Below are positions 52,208 through 61,937 of a stretch of 64,000 nt of DNA, one piece after another. The notes under the pieces were generated by a model. It was not told the origin of the DNA. It saw only the letters and a list, made by a program, of their open reading frames with translations, and searched no databases. The translations under genes were made by a program, and so were the position numbers. Numbering within the stretch: the stretch's first letter is position 1; the number at the start of each line of letters is the position of its first letter. This stretch comes from Iningainema tapete BLCC-T55 (GTDB lineage: Bacteria > Cyanobacteriota > Cyanobacteriia > Cyanobacteriales > Nostocaceae), in assembly GCF_014698965.1 (NCBI RefSeq), contig NZ_JACXAE010000093.1, positions 1-64,000 of the forward strand. The letters are read 5' to 3'.

Positions 52208-52272
52208 AGTATGCAATAACTTATTTTTGATATAGCAATCCCATGTGAATTGCAAATGCTAGCTATCACAAA

Positions 52273-52300
52273 CCCGGTTTCTTTGAGAAACCTGGTTTCT
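52273..52300. repeat. CCCGGTTTCT repeat, worn copy
   Basis: CCCGGTTTCTTTGAGAAACCTGG, a second copy of the hairpin at 48607. It lies just upstream of the glycosyltransferase on the minus strand. Confidence 0.5.
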
Positions 52301-52668
52301 CTATCTTCGATTTCTTGCTAATTAAAGCTTTATACCTATAAGATGCTGAAAAATCTGGATTAAATTTTTTGTTTTTATTGACTAATACTTGTTGGTTGGA
52401 AGTTTGAATCCTCAACCAATTGATGCTGCGTTCTGAGTCCTGACAACTAAGTTTTTTTAATGCTTTCAAAAATATGATGAAGTACAATCAAAAATCAAAC
52501 GTCATACTTTTGATAGATTTTTCATAAAAACAAATAAATACGCCTTGACTTATGTAAGGGCTAAGAGCGCAAGTCCATTAAAACGGACTGAAAGAAAGTA
52601 TTATCTGCAATCTTTGTAGAGACGTTCCGGCGGAACGTCTCTACATTATTTTTTGGATATGTCTATTA
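52301..52668. other. Intergenic region
   Basis: Between two minus-strand genes. It contains a word of the AGTCC-type double hairpin (52571-52590), palindrome P6 and AT-rich sequence. The small reading frame at 52266-52487 has no coding character. Confidence 0.5.
52616..52644. repeat. Palindromic repeat P6
   Basis: GTAGAGACGTTCCG-G-CGGAACGTCTCTAC, perfect arms, GTAGAGACG family, 24 bases downstream of the GH10-like gene stop. Confidence 0.9.
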
Positions 52669-54129
52669 CTACAGGCGGCAGAATTTGCGATTGTTATCGT
52701 GATCGGGTTCTTGCCAAGAGTAAGCAAAATGACTCACTCCTCTTAATTGTGGTGCATATTGGCGAAGTGCTTGCATTTGCGCTTCTAGAGATGGACGCCC
52801 AGTAATTGACTGTCCCCACTGACCGGCTAATGCTGGAATTACTTGAGTACCTGGTTTTGCTTGGTTGATGACTCGCTGTACTTGCGCTAATATACAATTA
52901 ACATTCCCGCAATTTCCGTAAGCCATTGGATGCCATTCAAAGGTACTTGGAAATCGATCCCAAGGTTGTAAGCGTGAATCAAAGCCTTGACCGACCATTT
53001 GGTTGCCGTCAGAGAAAAATACAACTCCTGTGGGGACACCTTGTTGCTGTGCTGGATAAGCAGCTAAATTGACAAAATCAAGGATACCTTGCATGGCGTG
53101 GGCGACTGCAAGCTGCCACAATTCAAGTTGCAAATTTGGTTGTCTACTAGTAACAGGAATGATCGCCTTTTGTTCAGAAGGCGGAATACGTCCTTGCCAT
53201 AAAGGTTCTGCTTCTTGAGGATAAAGTTTATCAGCTTCTGCTACATCTCCTGCGGTAATATGTCCTTTACTCAAATAGCGACGAATTAATTCCAATCCTT
53301 TTTCATTTAACGCCCGACGAAATAAAGCTTGCTGAGTGGCTTCACTGTATAACCATAAATCTGTGACTTTCGTGGCAATAGAATCGCTGCCTGCTTGGCG
53401 TGGATAGCGCACGTAGTCAAGTAGCAACCCATCCGGGCGACGACGCATCACTTCCTGTATCATTTGGTAGTAGTCACGTTTTGCTTGCAAGTTGTAGGGA
53501 TCGATAAATACCTGAGAGCCGTTATCGACAACATATAAACTAGTTTGACCTTTGCCATTACGGGCGATCGCTCGTTCTCGATCTTGACGCTGAGCGTAAG
53601 TATAGCCGAAATTAGTGGTAAAAGCCCAAGCATAAACTTTCAGACCGCGCTCGCGCCCTTTTTGAATTGCCATCGCTAGCAAATCTACATTTTCTGTGCC
53701 TGCGCTACGAACCACAGAAGGCCAAGCCGTCGGGTTAGCTGCTTTGGGCAACAGTACTTGCCCATCATAAAAAGCTTCCAAATATACTTGATTATACCCT
53801 CTGTTGACAATGCGATCCATAACTTGATCGATTGCTCCCGGTTGAGCATCACAAGGATACAAACGTAACCAAATTGCTTGAACTTGCGGCCAATTGCGCG
53901 TGCGGCATTCTTGCAAAGCTTGTGCTTGTTGTTGCAGCAATTGTTGGTAGCGGCTTTGTGCTTCTTGATTGCCTTTGGTTGCTGACAACCGTAAGTTTTC
54001 TTTTTCTTGCGCTGCCTGGGGTGATAATTGACACAACTCTGTTAACTGCGCCTGTGCTGGTTGAATCTTGACGTGGGTAGGCAGCAGACAACTGCTCACA
54101 AGAACAACCAACAGGCGTCGCCAGAACAT
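52669..54129 (-). CDS. Family 10-like glycosyl hydrolase (GHL10), exported
   Basis: Protein of about 486 residues from Met 54129 (MFWRRLL); a longer start at 54159 is possible. Signal peptide (VVLVSSCLLP...AQAQ), a coiled-coil stretch (about 40-85), then the (beta/alpha)8-like hydrolase region: IWLRLYPCDAQPGAIDQVMD, YLEAFYDGQVLLP, KVYAWAFTTNFGY, GLLLDYVRYP (a family signature with acidic residues) and FEWHPMAYGNC. It acts on envelope or extracellular polysaccharide. Substrate unknown. Confidence 0.85.
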   Translation of the reverse strand: MFWRRLLVVLVSSCLLPTHVKIQPAQAQLTELCQLSPQAAQEKENLRLSATKGNQEAQSRYQQLLQQQAQALQECRTRNWPQVQAIWLRLYPCDAQPGAIDQVMDRIVNRGYNQVYLEAFYDGQVLLPKAANPTAWPSVVRSAGTENVDLLAMAIQKGRERGLKVYAWAFTTNFGYTYAQRQDRERAIARNGKGQTSLYVVDNGSQVFIDPYNLQAKRDYYQMIQEVMRRRPDGLLLDYVRYPRQAGSDSIATKVTDLWLYSEATQQALFRRALNEKGLELIRRYLSKGHITAGDVAEADKLYPQEAEPLWQGRIPPSEQKAIIPVTSRQPNLQLELWQLAVAHAMQGILDFVNLAAYPAQQQGVPTGVVFFSDGNQMVGQGFDSRLQPWDRFPSTFEWHPMAYGNCGNVNCILAQVQRVINQAKPGTQVIPALAGQWGQSITGRPSLEAQMQALRQYAPQLRGVSHFAYSWQEPDHDNNRKFCRL

Positions 54130-54250
54130 TGTTGCAACATTCAAGACACTTTTGGACATAAGTAAAACTACAAGGACAAAATTAATTTTTACTTTAACTC
54201 ACACCTAGTTGGGTGCAATTTTGTTTGCGTGTATAAAATTTTAAACTAAC

Positions 54251-54297
54251 AATAGGGGTTTTGAAGCCCACACATAAGAGACTTCATTACCCCTATT
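54251..54297 (-). terminator. Terminator-like inverted repeat after psb27
   Basis: AATAGGGGT at 54251 and ACCCCTATT at 54289, with inner GAAG/CTTC pairing. Downstream of psb27 on the minus strand and followed there by a T-rich stretch (GTTTAAAATTTT). Confidence 0.5.
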
Positions 54298-54347
54298 TCT
54301 GTTGCCAAATTTACTGATTTACTCAAAGGCAGAATGTAAAGAGTTGG

Positions 54348-54743
54348 TTAAGCCTCTCGTTTTAGTGCCGCTTCTACTTGATCAAACTCTTTTTTCAAAC
54401 GGTTCTTGAGCTTTTGTGGCACAGGACGATTGGGGTAAGAACTATAATGTCCAGCCAGAGAGTTTAGGGCTGTACGTATAGTTGTAAAAGAACTCAAACC
54501 AGCAACGGAACTATTGCGCTGGTAGCGTGCGGCAAAATCATTAATTTTTTGCCGCGCCAGTGCTTGTTGTGATGTTTTATCAGGCGAATCTTGTGACAAC
54601 TCAAGGGTATTGCGCAGGATATTAAGAATATCTAAAGTGTCTTGGCGATAATTCCCTGATAAACCATCTGGACTAGAGCAGCCCACTAAGCCAATCACCA
54701 CAACCAGAACCAGGGCAAGCAAACGTGACCAATAACGCTTCAT
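54348..54743 (-). CDS. psb27: Photosystem II assembly/repair lipoprotein Psb27
   Basis: Lipoprotein of 131 residues (start Met 54743; a Met two codons earlier is also possible). The signal ends with the lipobox LVGC. The mature four-helix part begins GNYRQDTLDILNILRNTLEL and includes the conserved region GLSSFTTIRTALNSLAGHYSSYPNRPVP. In the thylakoid lumen it binds CP43 during photosystem II assembly and repair. It lies 31 bases downstream of the cofH stop on the same strand. Confidence 0.96.
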   Translation of the reverse strand: MKRYWSRLLALVLVVVIGLVGCSSPDGLSGNYRQDTLDILNILRNTLELSQDSPDKTSQQALARQKINDFAARYQRNSSVAGLSSFTTIRTALNSLAGHYSSYPNRPVPQKLKNRLKKEFDQVEAALKREA

Positions 54744-54773
54744 AAACATGAGTGTGAAATACGTAAATCAACG

Positions 54774-55994
54774 TCAATGGTATCCTGGATTGGGATCGTA
54801 GGGATCATCATCGTAGAGACGCCCCGCCGGGGCGTCTGTACAGGGATTAGAAGTGAAATAATTCGTAACTCTTCGATAAAGAGTATCACGTTGTTGATAA
54901 GGTCGCTTGAGGGAAGCGATCGCACCTTGCAGAGACTCTACCGACATGCAAGTACCACCAATCGCGCCTGCCATTGTCGTGATGTGTTCTTCCATCAATG
55001 TACCACCAATATCGTTACAACCCCAACCTAAAGCTTGAGTTGCACCTTCTAAACCTAGCTTTACCCAACTTGGTTGATGATTTTGAATCCAATTGCCCAA
55101 AAAAATTCTCGCTACAGCGGTAAGTAGTAGTGCATCTGCTAAAACTGGCTGATCTCTTCCCACACGGCGACGTAATGGTTTGGGCGCTTCTTTGCCAACA
55201 AAAGGTAATAAAATAAACTCACTAATCTGACTGGGATACTCTCGCTGAATAGCTGTTTGTTGAAGACTGCGCAATTTTGCCAAATGTTTGATTTGTTGTT
55301 CTTTTGTCTCTATATGCCCCGATAACATTGTACTGGTGGTAGGCAAACCTAACTGATGAGCAGTACTGACAATCTCCAACCAAGTCGCCGTATCAATTTT
55401 TTCTGGACAAATAACATGCCGCACCTCATCATCCAACACCTCAGCTGCTGTTCCCGGCATTGAGTCAACCCCAGCATTCTGCAAAGCTGCAATTACATCA
55501 ATATACTCAAGTCCATCTTCTCGTGAGATAAATTGTACCTCCTGAGGAGAAAAAGCGTGTAGGTGTAATTGGGGAAATTCCTGCTTAATAGTTTCCACTA
55601 ACTTTAGGTAATAAAGTAAAGATTTACCATTCACCTTTGCTTTTTGATTCAATCCCCCTTGCATACAGATTTCTGTTGCACCCTGCGCTACAGCATCTTT
55701 TACCTTTGCTAAAATTTGCACTTCTTCTAACGAGTAAGCATCCTCTTCACCTTCATCTCGACGGAAAGCACAGAAACTACAGTGCTGCTCACAAATATTG
55801 GTAAAGTTAATATTACGGTTAATTACGTAGGTAACAGTGTCGCCCACTTGTTGTTGACGTAGTTTATCAGCTCCATCACGAATAGTAGCGATCGCACTTG
55901 GGTCAGTTTGTTGTAATAATACCACTCCTTCTTCAGGAGATAAATCATTGCCCATGAGGGCACGCTCAAGAATAGCATCAATTGCGGTAGACAC
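54774..55994 (-). CDS. cofH: FO synthase subunit 2 (deazaflavin biosynthesis)
   Basis: Radical SAM enzyme of 406 residues. With CofG it makes 7,8-didemethyl-8-hydroxy-5-deazariboflavin, a photolyase antenna in cyanobacteria. The [4Fe-4S] motif CEQHCSFC (Cys-x3-Cys-x2-Cys) is near residue 68, with QGGLNQ and the C-terminal [16 protein letters not shown] typical of CofH/MqnC-like enzymes. The final 24 or so residues ([15 protein letters not shown]...) contain a palindromic repeat (P7) in frame, so the native C-terminus has been replaced or extended. Located upstream of psb27. Confidence 0.94.
   Translation of the reverse strand: MSTAIDAILERALMGNDLSPEEGVVLLQQTDPSAIATIRDGADKLRQQQVGDTVTYVINRNINFTNICEQHCSFCAFRRDEGEEDAYSLEEVQILAKVKDAVAQGATEICMQGGLNQKAKVNGKSLLYYLKLVETIKQEFPQLHLHAFSPQEVQFISREDGLEYIDVIAALQNAGVDSMPGTAAEVLDDEVRHVICPEKIDTATWLEIVSTAHQLGLPTTSTMLSGHIETKEQQIKHLAKLRSLQQTAIQREYPSQISEFILLPFVGKEAPKPLRRRVGRDQPVLADALLLTAVARIFLGNWIQNHQPSWVKLGLEGATQALGWGCNDIGGTLMEEHITTMAGAIGGTCMSVESLQGAIASLKRPYQQRDTLYRRVTNYFTSNPCTDAPAGRLYDDDPYDPNPGYH
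54813..54841. repeat. Palindromic repeat P7 inside cofH 3' end
   Basis: GTAGAGACGCCCC-GCC-GGGGCGTCTGTAC. It encodes [10 protein letters not shown] of CofH on the minus strand. Confidence 0.8.
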
Positions 55995-56067
55995 AGATAA
56001 TTGTTAGCCAAACATATATACCATTTTAGATTATAATTCTTGCCATTTGATTAATGAATATTTTTAA

Positions 56068-56183
56068 CCACAGATGCACACAGATAAACACCGATAAATT
56101 AACGGACATATGCCTCAACAGGAGGGGGAACTCCCGCAAGATAGTGTCCTCATCTGTGTGCATCTGTGTTAATCTGTGGTTAA
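56068..56183. repeat. Long interrupted inverted repeat (ACAGATGCACACAGAT)
   Basis: AACCACAGATGCACACAGAT at 56070-56089 faces ATCTGTGTGCATCTGTGTT and TAATCTGTGGTTA at 56151-56182, with a central 60-nt loop. Common in cyanobacterial intergenic DNA. It separates cofH from the GT87 gene (both minus strand). Confidence 0.7.
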
Positions 56184-56186
56184 TTT

Positions 56187-57446
56187 TCAAATCTCCGTCC
56201 TTGTTAGACGCTGGCTATTAGCTCGTAAATTGATATGTGGACGGTTATCTAAAAATACCCATATACTTAATCCTAATATTAAAAAATTGCGTAAATTTAG
56301 CCATAATACTTTTGCATAATCTAGCTGCCGAAAACTCCCGACTGACAGCATTATGTAGGTAGTGATACAAACTGCCAACATTAAAAATGCTTGACGTAAA
56401 TTCAAAAGTGCTGCCAAGGGAATTATCCAGACAAGATATTGAGGAGAAAATACCTTATTAGTAATAATAAATATTAACAAAGCCAGCATTGTATATATTA
56501 TCAAACTATTACTTTTTACCAATTCGCTTGTGAAACGTTCTTGTCTAAATCGGTAAAAGCAATTGATTAACATTACACCATATATAACAATAAAGAACCA
56601 AGGCAGTAAATGCAGCACCGTATTACTTAGAGGAGAAACTATATCTCGCGAACCGTAACTAGCAACTGTTTTAGCTTCTATTAATCCCCACCTATGCCCA
56701 AAGGCAATTATACCAGCGAAAAAAGATTCTATTTGCAAACCACGTGCTTTATGGTAGCTCAAAAAAGAAAATAGCCGCTCATGAGTTACTATAAAAAATG
56801 GTAGTAAAATTAGACCTACTGTACCTATTGTTCCTATCCATAAATTTAACAAGGCACGGTGTGCTTTGTTAGCAAGATAGTATACAGTAAATATAGGTAG
56901 CAAAATTACCGGATAAAGTTTAGCCGCAATCCCAAATCCAAGAGAAATACCAGCTTCTGTTGGGCGAGTAGATATAACACTTACTAAACCTAAAACAGTT
57001 AATACTGTAGGAAATAAGTCATATCGCCAAAGCATAACTGGTGCAATACAGAGAGCAAACAGTGTATAAAATGCTAACGCTATTATTTTTTTTCGTTGAG
57101 AGTATGATGACATAAGTTTTAGCATTAACAACATATTAATGGTGCTAAATACTATATTTTCTAATAAAAAGAAAAATGCATATATATAGTAATTATTAGT
57201 TAATCCCAATGTAAAAATTCGCGGTATTGCAAAAGCCACCAAAGCAAAAGGAGGATACTCCAACGCAAAATCTCTGTAAGGTAACTTACCTTCTATTAAA
57301 TAAAGCGAAGATTTATAATATAAACTCAAATCATGAGTACTCAAATTACCACGAAGAGTAAAAATACCCACAATCAACAACCCTACAAATTGAATAACTA
57401 AAATCCGCAAAATCCAATTATTGAATAATTTTTTTGGCGCTAACAT
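56187..57446 (-). CDS. Glycosyltransferase family 87-like membrane protein
   Basis: Protein of 419 residues with about ten to eleven membrane helices. The first loop contains DLSLYYKSSLYLIEGKLPYRDFALEYPP, the pattern of GT87 (DUF2029) polyprenol-phosphate sugar transferases, whose Asp and Tyr-Pro-Pro are conserved. HKARGLQIESFFAGI is another family feature. It is probably involved in envelope glycan or glycolipid synthesis. 27 bases downstream of the GT39-like gene at 57474 on the same strand, likely one operon. Confidence 0.85.
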   Translation of the reverse strand: MLAPKKLFNNWILRILVIQFVGLLIVGIFTLRGNLSTHDLSLYYKSSLYLIEGKLPYRDFALEYPPFALVAFAIPRIFTLGLTNNYYIYAFFFLLENIVFSTINMLLMLKLMSSYSQRKKIIALAFYTLFALCIAPVMLWRYDLFPTVLTVLGLVSVISTRPTEAGISLGFGIAAKLYPVILLPIFTVYYLANKAHRALLNLWIGTIGTVGLILLPFFIVTHERLFSFLSYHKARGLQIESFFAGIIAFGHRWGLIEAKTVASYGSRDIVSPLSNTVLHLLPWFFIVIYGVMLINCFYRFRQERFTSELVKSNSLIIYTMLALLIFIITNKVFSPQYLVWIIPLAALLNLRQAFLMLAVCITTYIMLSVGSFRQLDYAKVLWLNLRNFLILGLSIWVFLDNRPHINLRANSQRLTRTEI

Positions 57447-57473
57447 ACTAATTGCTCCTTCTGCCCTCTGCCT

Positions 57474-59069
57474 TTATTGACTCACTCGCCATAATCTACC
57501 TTTTTTGTAAACACTATCAAGCTGAGCTATCTTCTCAAGCTCAGATTTAAATCTTGGCGAAGGATTATATAAAAACACATCGCTAAACCCATTAGGAATA
57601 TTAGGAATATTTGGTTCAATTACCAACTGCATCTGTACTTTTTGCTCAAGCAAATGACTGAGAGATAGTAAATCACCGATATTGAGGGAATAATTACTGC
57701 TAATTAACAGAGGTTTGCTAGTATTATTAATGATTTGTGCTATTTGCGGATTGGCATGACTACCTTTATTCCACCATGTTTGTGCTTGGGAACTAATTGT
57801 AATTGAGATAACTCCAATAGAAATTATCGCTACCATTAAAAATTGCCAAAACTTGCGACTGGCTAGTTTAGCAGAGATAATTTGAGTTGATAACAAGTAA
57901 GTGACAGCTAATTGAATGCCTAGATAACAAGGGATGATATATCTAGCTCGTACACTTAACTTACCGCCAAGAATTAAATCAGATAAAATCAAAGTTAAAG
58001 CTGGCACGAATGTCAATGTGAAAACAAACAACCATTGCACTTTTGTGGCGCGGCGGTAGAGAAATACAAATGAAAATACTACTAAGATTAGTATGAGGGG
58101 AATTAAATATCTACCCCAACGTAAAAGCGGAATCTGTAAATCGGGAAAAAATGGTTCGTAACGCCAAAAATCGCCAAATAAATTAGTGATATTAGTAATC
58201 CAACCAGAAACTAAATTAGATAAAGATTGTCTTTTTTGGGCGCTGGCTGTTGTGTCATCAATTTGAGCAAAGTTACTGATGAGTACTACTATCCAAGGTA
58301 GAAAAGTCAGAAATCCAGCACTAGTAGCAAGCAAATAAGCTCTGACTGTTTTGGTGAAACGACGCTCCAGGGCAAATACGTATATAGCATGAGCGATCGC
58401 CACCAATCCTGAGAACAAAAAAGTATATAATCCTAGTGCTACTGTAACAGCATAAATTCCCCAAAGCTGCTTGTTACCCAGTTGGATGCAACGTAGCAGT
58501 GTAGCACTTCCTAGCAAAATAATTACAGTCCATAAACTGAATTGTCGTGCTTCTTGGGCATATAATACGTCGAAAGGAGAAACTGATATAATTCCTATGC
58601 CCACCCATCCTGCTAATGGTGTTTCAAATAATTCTCGGCAAAGCCAGTAGAAGCAAGGAAAAACGAGTAAGCTGATAACAACTGATAGGCTTCTTGATGC
58701 GGCGACAGAATTACCAAAAATTTGTACCCATAATCTGTCCATTACGTAATATAGTGGAGGATGTTGAGCATCTTCCACTGCCAAAGATTTGACGGTATCT
58801 AATACACTTTTATCTGATGGGTACTGATACTTCTTGATGGATTCAACAGCAATTGTTCTGCCATCAAAAACATTTTGCACAAATTCCTGCTTTGTATAAC
58901 CAGAAATTCGCAACCCGGTGTAAGCTTCATCATGCCAGTATACTTTTCGCTCAAGATTACAAACGCGAAAAAAAACTCCCAGTAGTAGGACAATAATGAT
59001 GAATAACCTGAGCCATTTTGGTAAAAGCCTTTGGGAAAAGACTTGTTGTCTTTTTGCCGTCGTTAGCAT
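57474..59069 (-). CDS. Glycosyltransferase family 39-like membrane protein, paralog
   Basis: Protein of 531 residues with about twelve membrane helices. VYWHDEAYTGLRISGYT carries the GT39 Asp-Glu pair, HPPLYYVMDRLWVQIFGNS the next family motif, and VSPFDVLYAQEARQFSLWTV the third. Strongly similar to the protein at 50630-52207 in all three. First gene of a probable two-gene operon with the GT87 gene. Acceptor unknown. Confidence 0.88.
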   Translation of the reverse strand: MLTTAKRQQVFSQRLLPKWLRLFIIIVLLLGVFFRVCNLERKVYWHDEAYTGLRISGYTKQEFVQNVFDGRTIAVESIKKYQYPSDKSVLDTVKSLAVEDAQHPPLYYVMDRLWVQIFGNSVAASRSLSVVISLLVFPCFYWLCRELFETPLAGWVGIGIISVSPFDVLYAQEARQFSLWTVIILLGSATLLRCIQLGNKQLWGIYAVTVALGLYTFLFSGLVAIAHAIYVFALERRFTKTVRAYLLATSAGFLTFLPWIVVLISNFAQIDDTTASAQKRQSLSNLVSGWITNITNLFGDFWRYEPFFPDLQIPLLRWGRYLIPLILILVVFSFVFLYRRATKVQWLFVFTLTFVPALTLILSDLILGGKLSVRARYIIPCYLGIQLAVTYLLSTQIISAKLASRKFWQFLMVAIISIGVISITISSQAQTWWNKGSHANPQIAQIINNTSKPLLISSNYSLNIGDLLSLSHLLEQKVQMQLVIEPNIPNIPNGFSDVFLYNPSPRFKSELEKIAQLDSVYKKGRLWRVSQ

Positions 59070-59177
59070 TACGCTGGAACAATTTGTTTAGCTCCAGTTA
59101 TTGTCTGTGTTTTCCCCAGGTATGTCAAATGTATAACTATAGCTTGAGGTATACTACTTTAGTAAGAAAATTATGAC

Positions 59178-59205
59178 GTAGAGACTTCGTATTTCGCGTC
59201 TCTAC
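59178..59205. repeat. Palindromic repeat P8, worn
   Basis: GTAGAGACTTCGTATTTCGCGTCTCTAC-type: arms intact, inner stem imperfect. It lies between the divergent glycosyltransferase genes. Confidence 0.7.
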
Positions 59206-59298
59206 AAGATTTGTAGATAACCCATAATCAACAAACGAGAACTTAAACACCAAATTTAACGTCTGATGTCTGTAAATTAAAGTGTAAATAACATAGCT

Positions 59299-61002
59299 AT
59301 GGCGGCTCTACGCGATTCCCGGTGGCTTCATCCCTTACTACTGTTAGGTTGGCTAGCCATCGGTATCGGCTTGCGCTTAACTAACTTGACAGCTAAACCC
59401 CCTTGGACTGATGAGTTTTCTACTCTAGTATTTAGCTTAGGCAATAGTTTTTTGCCAGTACCGCTAGATCAACCCATTTCTGTAGATGTTTTATTGCAAC
59501 CACTGATACCACAAGTTAGTAATAGTGTCAAGGATGTATGGTTACATTTGTTTACTGAAAGTAACCATCCACCACTATACTTTATACTTGCTCATGGGTG
59601 GATGCAATTGTTTCCGAAACAAGAGGGTTTAGTATCATTATGGGGAGCGCGATCGCTTGCTGCCATAATTGGTGCATTATCCATCCCAGCTATTTATGCT
59701 TTGGGTTGGGTAGCATTTCGCTCCCGGATAGTCAGCCATATAGCTGCGGCAATAATGGCAATCTCACCCTATGGAATCTTCTTAGCACAAGAAGCGCGTC
59801 ATTACACTTTAGCAATTCTTTGGGTAATTGCTTCCTTTACTTGCCTAGTAATTGCTACTCGTCACATCCAAAATCGTACTGAGATACCGATTTGGATAGC
59901 ACTTTCATGGGTAGTAATTAATGCTTTAGGCATTGCCACTCATTACTTCTTCACCCTCACCCTCTGTGCCGAAGCACTAGTTTTGATTTTTTTTGCTTGG
60001 CATCCCCTCTTTCTGTCTCCCCCTTGGCGTCGTATCTACGCCGTCGCTGCTGGTACATCTGTATCAGGGTTAGTTTGGCTACCAATGTTTTTACAAAACA
60101 GCTATGGGGGTAAGTTGACAGAGTGGATTCAAAGCCCTCGTAGTGGCTTAGCTTGGTTAAGTCCAATTTTTCAAGCTTTTGCTGCTTGGCTTACCATGCT
60201 TTATTTACTACCAGTAGAATCACCACACCTTGCGATTGTGATTATCTCTGGGTTAGTAATGTTGATTTTCTTGATTTGGGCTTTGCCAATTCTGATTCGT
60301 GGTTGGAAAATACAAGCGGAGGAACCACAAACCCGTCTGATGACTATGGTGTTGAGCGGAGTGGTGTTGGCAGCAGTTTCTTTGTTCTTTATCTTTACTT
60401 ACTTTTTCGGAATTGATTTAACAAGAGGCGCACGCTATAACTTTGTCTATTTTCCGGCTGTGATAGTTTTGCTGGGAGCAAGTCTTGCTGTTTGTTGGTG
60501 TGGCAAGAATAAGATTAACAGATGGGGAGTAAATGGAAAAACAACTGTTGCGATCGTTTTATTGATGGGATTGGCAAGTGCTGTCACAGTTGTTTGCAAT
60601 CTGGGTTATCAGAAATATTACCGCCCAGATTTATTTGTGCAACTAATTCAAGCACAATCTCGTGTACCAGTTTTAATTTCTACGACTCAGAAAACTCATG
60701 TACAAATTGGGGAAATGATGGGGGTGGCAAGGGAGTTTAAATTTCAAAATTCCGAATCCCGTAGAGACGCTCCGCCGGAGCGTCTCTACAGTATGCCCCA
60801 ATTTCTCCTCGCACATCAAGACAAAGATCCTAGTACTTCGACGACTGCTGTACAAAACGCCTTAAAGTCGTTACCTCGTCCTTTGGATTTATGGTTAGTA
60901 AATTTTTATGCCAATGAACCCGAAGAAGTGAAAAATTGTGTTGCCGAAACTCAATTGCCACCAATCAATGGATATGAGTATAAGTTATATCATTGTACAT
61001 GA
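59299..61002 (+). CDS. Glycosyltransferase family 39-like membrane protein
   Basis: Protein of 567 residues with about eleven membrane helices. The first loop motif is PPWTDEFSTLVFSLGNSF, with Asp-Glu, and HPPLYFILAHGWMQLF follows; ISPYGIFLAQEARHYTL is the third motif. It is a more distant relative of the two minus-strand GT39-like genes. It diverges from the gene at 57474. Palindrome P9 is inserted in frame near residues 488-497 (RRDAPPERLYS), in the soluble C-terminal region after the last helix. Confidence 0.85.
   Translation: MAALRDSRWLHPLLLLGWLAIGIGLRLTNLTAKPPWTDEFSTLVFSLGNSFLPVPLDQPISVDVLLQPLIPQVSNSVKDVWLHLFTESNHPPLYFILAHGWMQLFPKQEGLVSLWGARSLAAIIGALSIPAIYALGWVAFRSRIVSHIAAAIMAISPYGIFLAQEARHYTLAILWVIASFTCLVIATRHIQNRTEIPIWIALSWVVINALGIATHYFFTLTLCAEALVLIFFAWHPLFLSPPWRRIYAVAAGTSVSGLVWLPMFLQNSYGGKLTEWIQSPRSGLAWLSPIFQAFAAWLTMLYLLPVESPHLAIVIISGLVMLIFLIWALPILIRGWKIQAEEPQTRLMTMVLSGVVLAAVSLFFIFTYFFGIDLTRGARYNFVYFPAVIVLLGASLAVCWCGKNKINRWGVNGKTTVAIVLLMGLASAVTVVCNLGYQKYYRPDLFVQLIQAQSRVPVLISTTQKTHVQIGEMMGVAREFKFQNSESRRDAPPERLYSMPQFLLAHQDKDPSTSTTAVQNALKSLPRPLDLWLVNFYANEPEEVKNCVAETQLPPINGYEYKLYHCT
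60761..60789. repeat. Palindromic repeat P9 inside glycosyltransferase gene
   Basis: GTAGAGACGCTCCG-C-CGGAGCGTCTCTAC; perfect arms, 29 nt, in frame (adds Arg-Arg-Asp-Ala-Pro-Pro-Glu-Arg-Leu-Tyr). Confidence 0.9.
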
Positions 61003-61036
61003 GCGGTAGGGGCACGGCTAGCCTTTGCCCCTACGG

Positions 61037-61627
61037 TTAATTTTCGGGCAGAGGTGAAGAACTTGCGATCGCTCGTAAATTTTGACAGCGAATTAATTCG
61101 GTAAAACTTAATCCCGAACGTCCTTCAATTTTTGCCGCTGCTTCAATGGCGGATAATAAATGTTGAGCTGCTTGTGCTTCTGAGTAACCCCGGCGCTGGG
61201 CGACACGAATAGCGGTTGTGTCAGCAACAATTTCTGACTCTTGAGAACGATTACCGCGCCAGATGCGTAGTATCGCTAGAGAAGTTAAACCTAATGCTAC
61301 AACTATACCCACCGCATCTTTTTGCGCTGATTCGACAAACCCGCCTAAAAGCCCAGCTAAGGCAACACCTTGATAAATATCTGGCTTAAACCACTTAACT
61401 CCTGTTAACCAACTAACTGTACGTAACAGTAGTAAATCGCGTTGGGGCTTTGTCAGACGACGCCACAAATCAAAATTAATCTTAATTGGTCGATCTTGTT
61501 CCCAAGGTAGCGGAAATGAGGCATCAATAACTTTTGTCTGCTCCGGCTTGCTGACAATTTTTGTTGTCATGCGTCCAGAAGCAGGCATGATATCTAACAA
61601 ACGGCGAATTTCAACGTTGGACTCCAT
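61037..61627 (-). CDS. DUF3318 membrane protein
   Basis: Protein of 196 residues of the cyanobacterial DUF3318 family: N-terminal RRLLDIMPASGRM, central region with one or two hydrophobic stretches (about 85-118, including VALAGLLGGF and AVGIVVALGLTSLAIL), then EIVADTTAIRVAQRRGYSEAQAAQHLLSAIEA. Function unknown. Divergent from the small zinc-ribbon gene. Length is typical. Confidence 0.88.
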   Translation of the reverse strand: MESNVEIRRLLDIMPASGRMTTKIVSKPEQTKVIDASFPLPWEQDRPIKINFDLWRRLTKPQRDLLLLRTVSWLTGVKWFKPDIYQGVALAGLLGGFVESAQKDAVGIVVALGLTSLAILRIWRGNRSQESEIVADTTAIRVAQRRGYSEAQAAQHLLSAIEAAAKIEGRSGLSFTELIRCQNLRAIASSSPLPEN

Positions 61628-61673
61628 GAAATAATTGTATATTGGTTTGAGTATGAAATAGTACTATTCCTTC

Positions 61674-61931
61674 ATGGATGCTTTTGCCCCTTTACCACCT
61701 GAATGGACGAACAAAGCAACTCACGCCTATGAGTTTTGCTGTCCTAGCTGTCATTCAAGTAGCCGAGAAGCTATAAAAGTCTGGATTAATCGGCGATCGC
61801 CTGTAATTACAGAAGATCATCGCCGCAAATGGCAGGAGTTTTACCATTGTCACTGCGGTTGTGCGTGGTGGGCTTGGAGTAGCGATCGTCCCCCTACCGA
61901 TTTGTCACAACGCGATTACCACCCCACATAA
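61674..61931 (+). CDS. Small conserved cyanobacterial zinc-ribbon-like protein
   Basis: Protein of 85 residues with two Cys pairs (CCPSC near 22-26, and CHCGC near 59-63), which suggests a zinc ribbon. Trp-rich end (AWWAWSSDRPP). Conserved in cyanobacteria as far as I recognise; function unknown. Followed by palindrome P10. Confidence 0.72.
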   Translation: MDAFAPLPPEWTNKATHAYEFCCPSCHSSSREAIKVWINRRSPVITEDHRRKWQEFYHCHCGCAWWAWSSDRPPTDLSQRDYHPT

Positions 61932-61937
61932 TATAAT

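Noticed and set aside
52266-52487. 73-codon frame upstream of the glycosyltransferase
   Set aside because: Its C-terminus is made by the CCCGGTTTCT repeat; no ribosome site and no family character.
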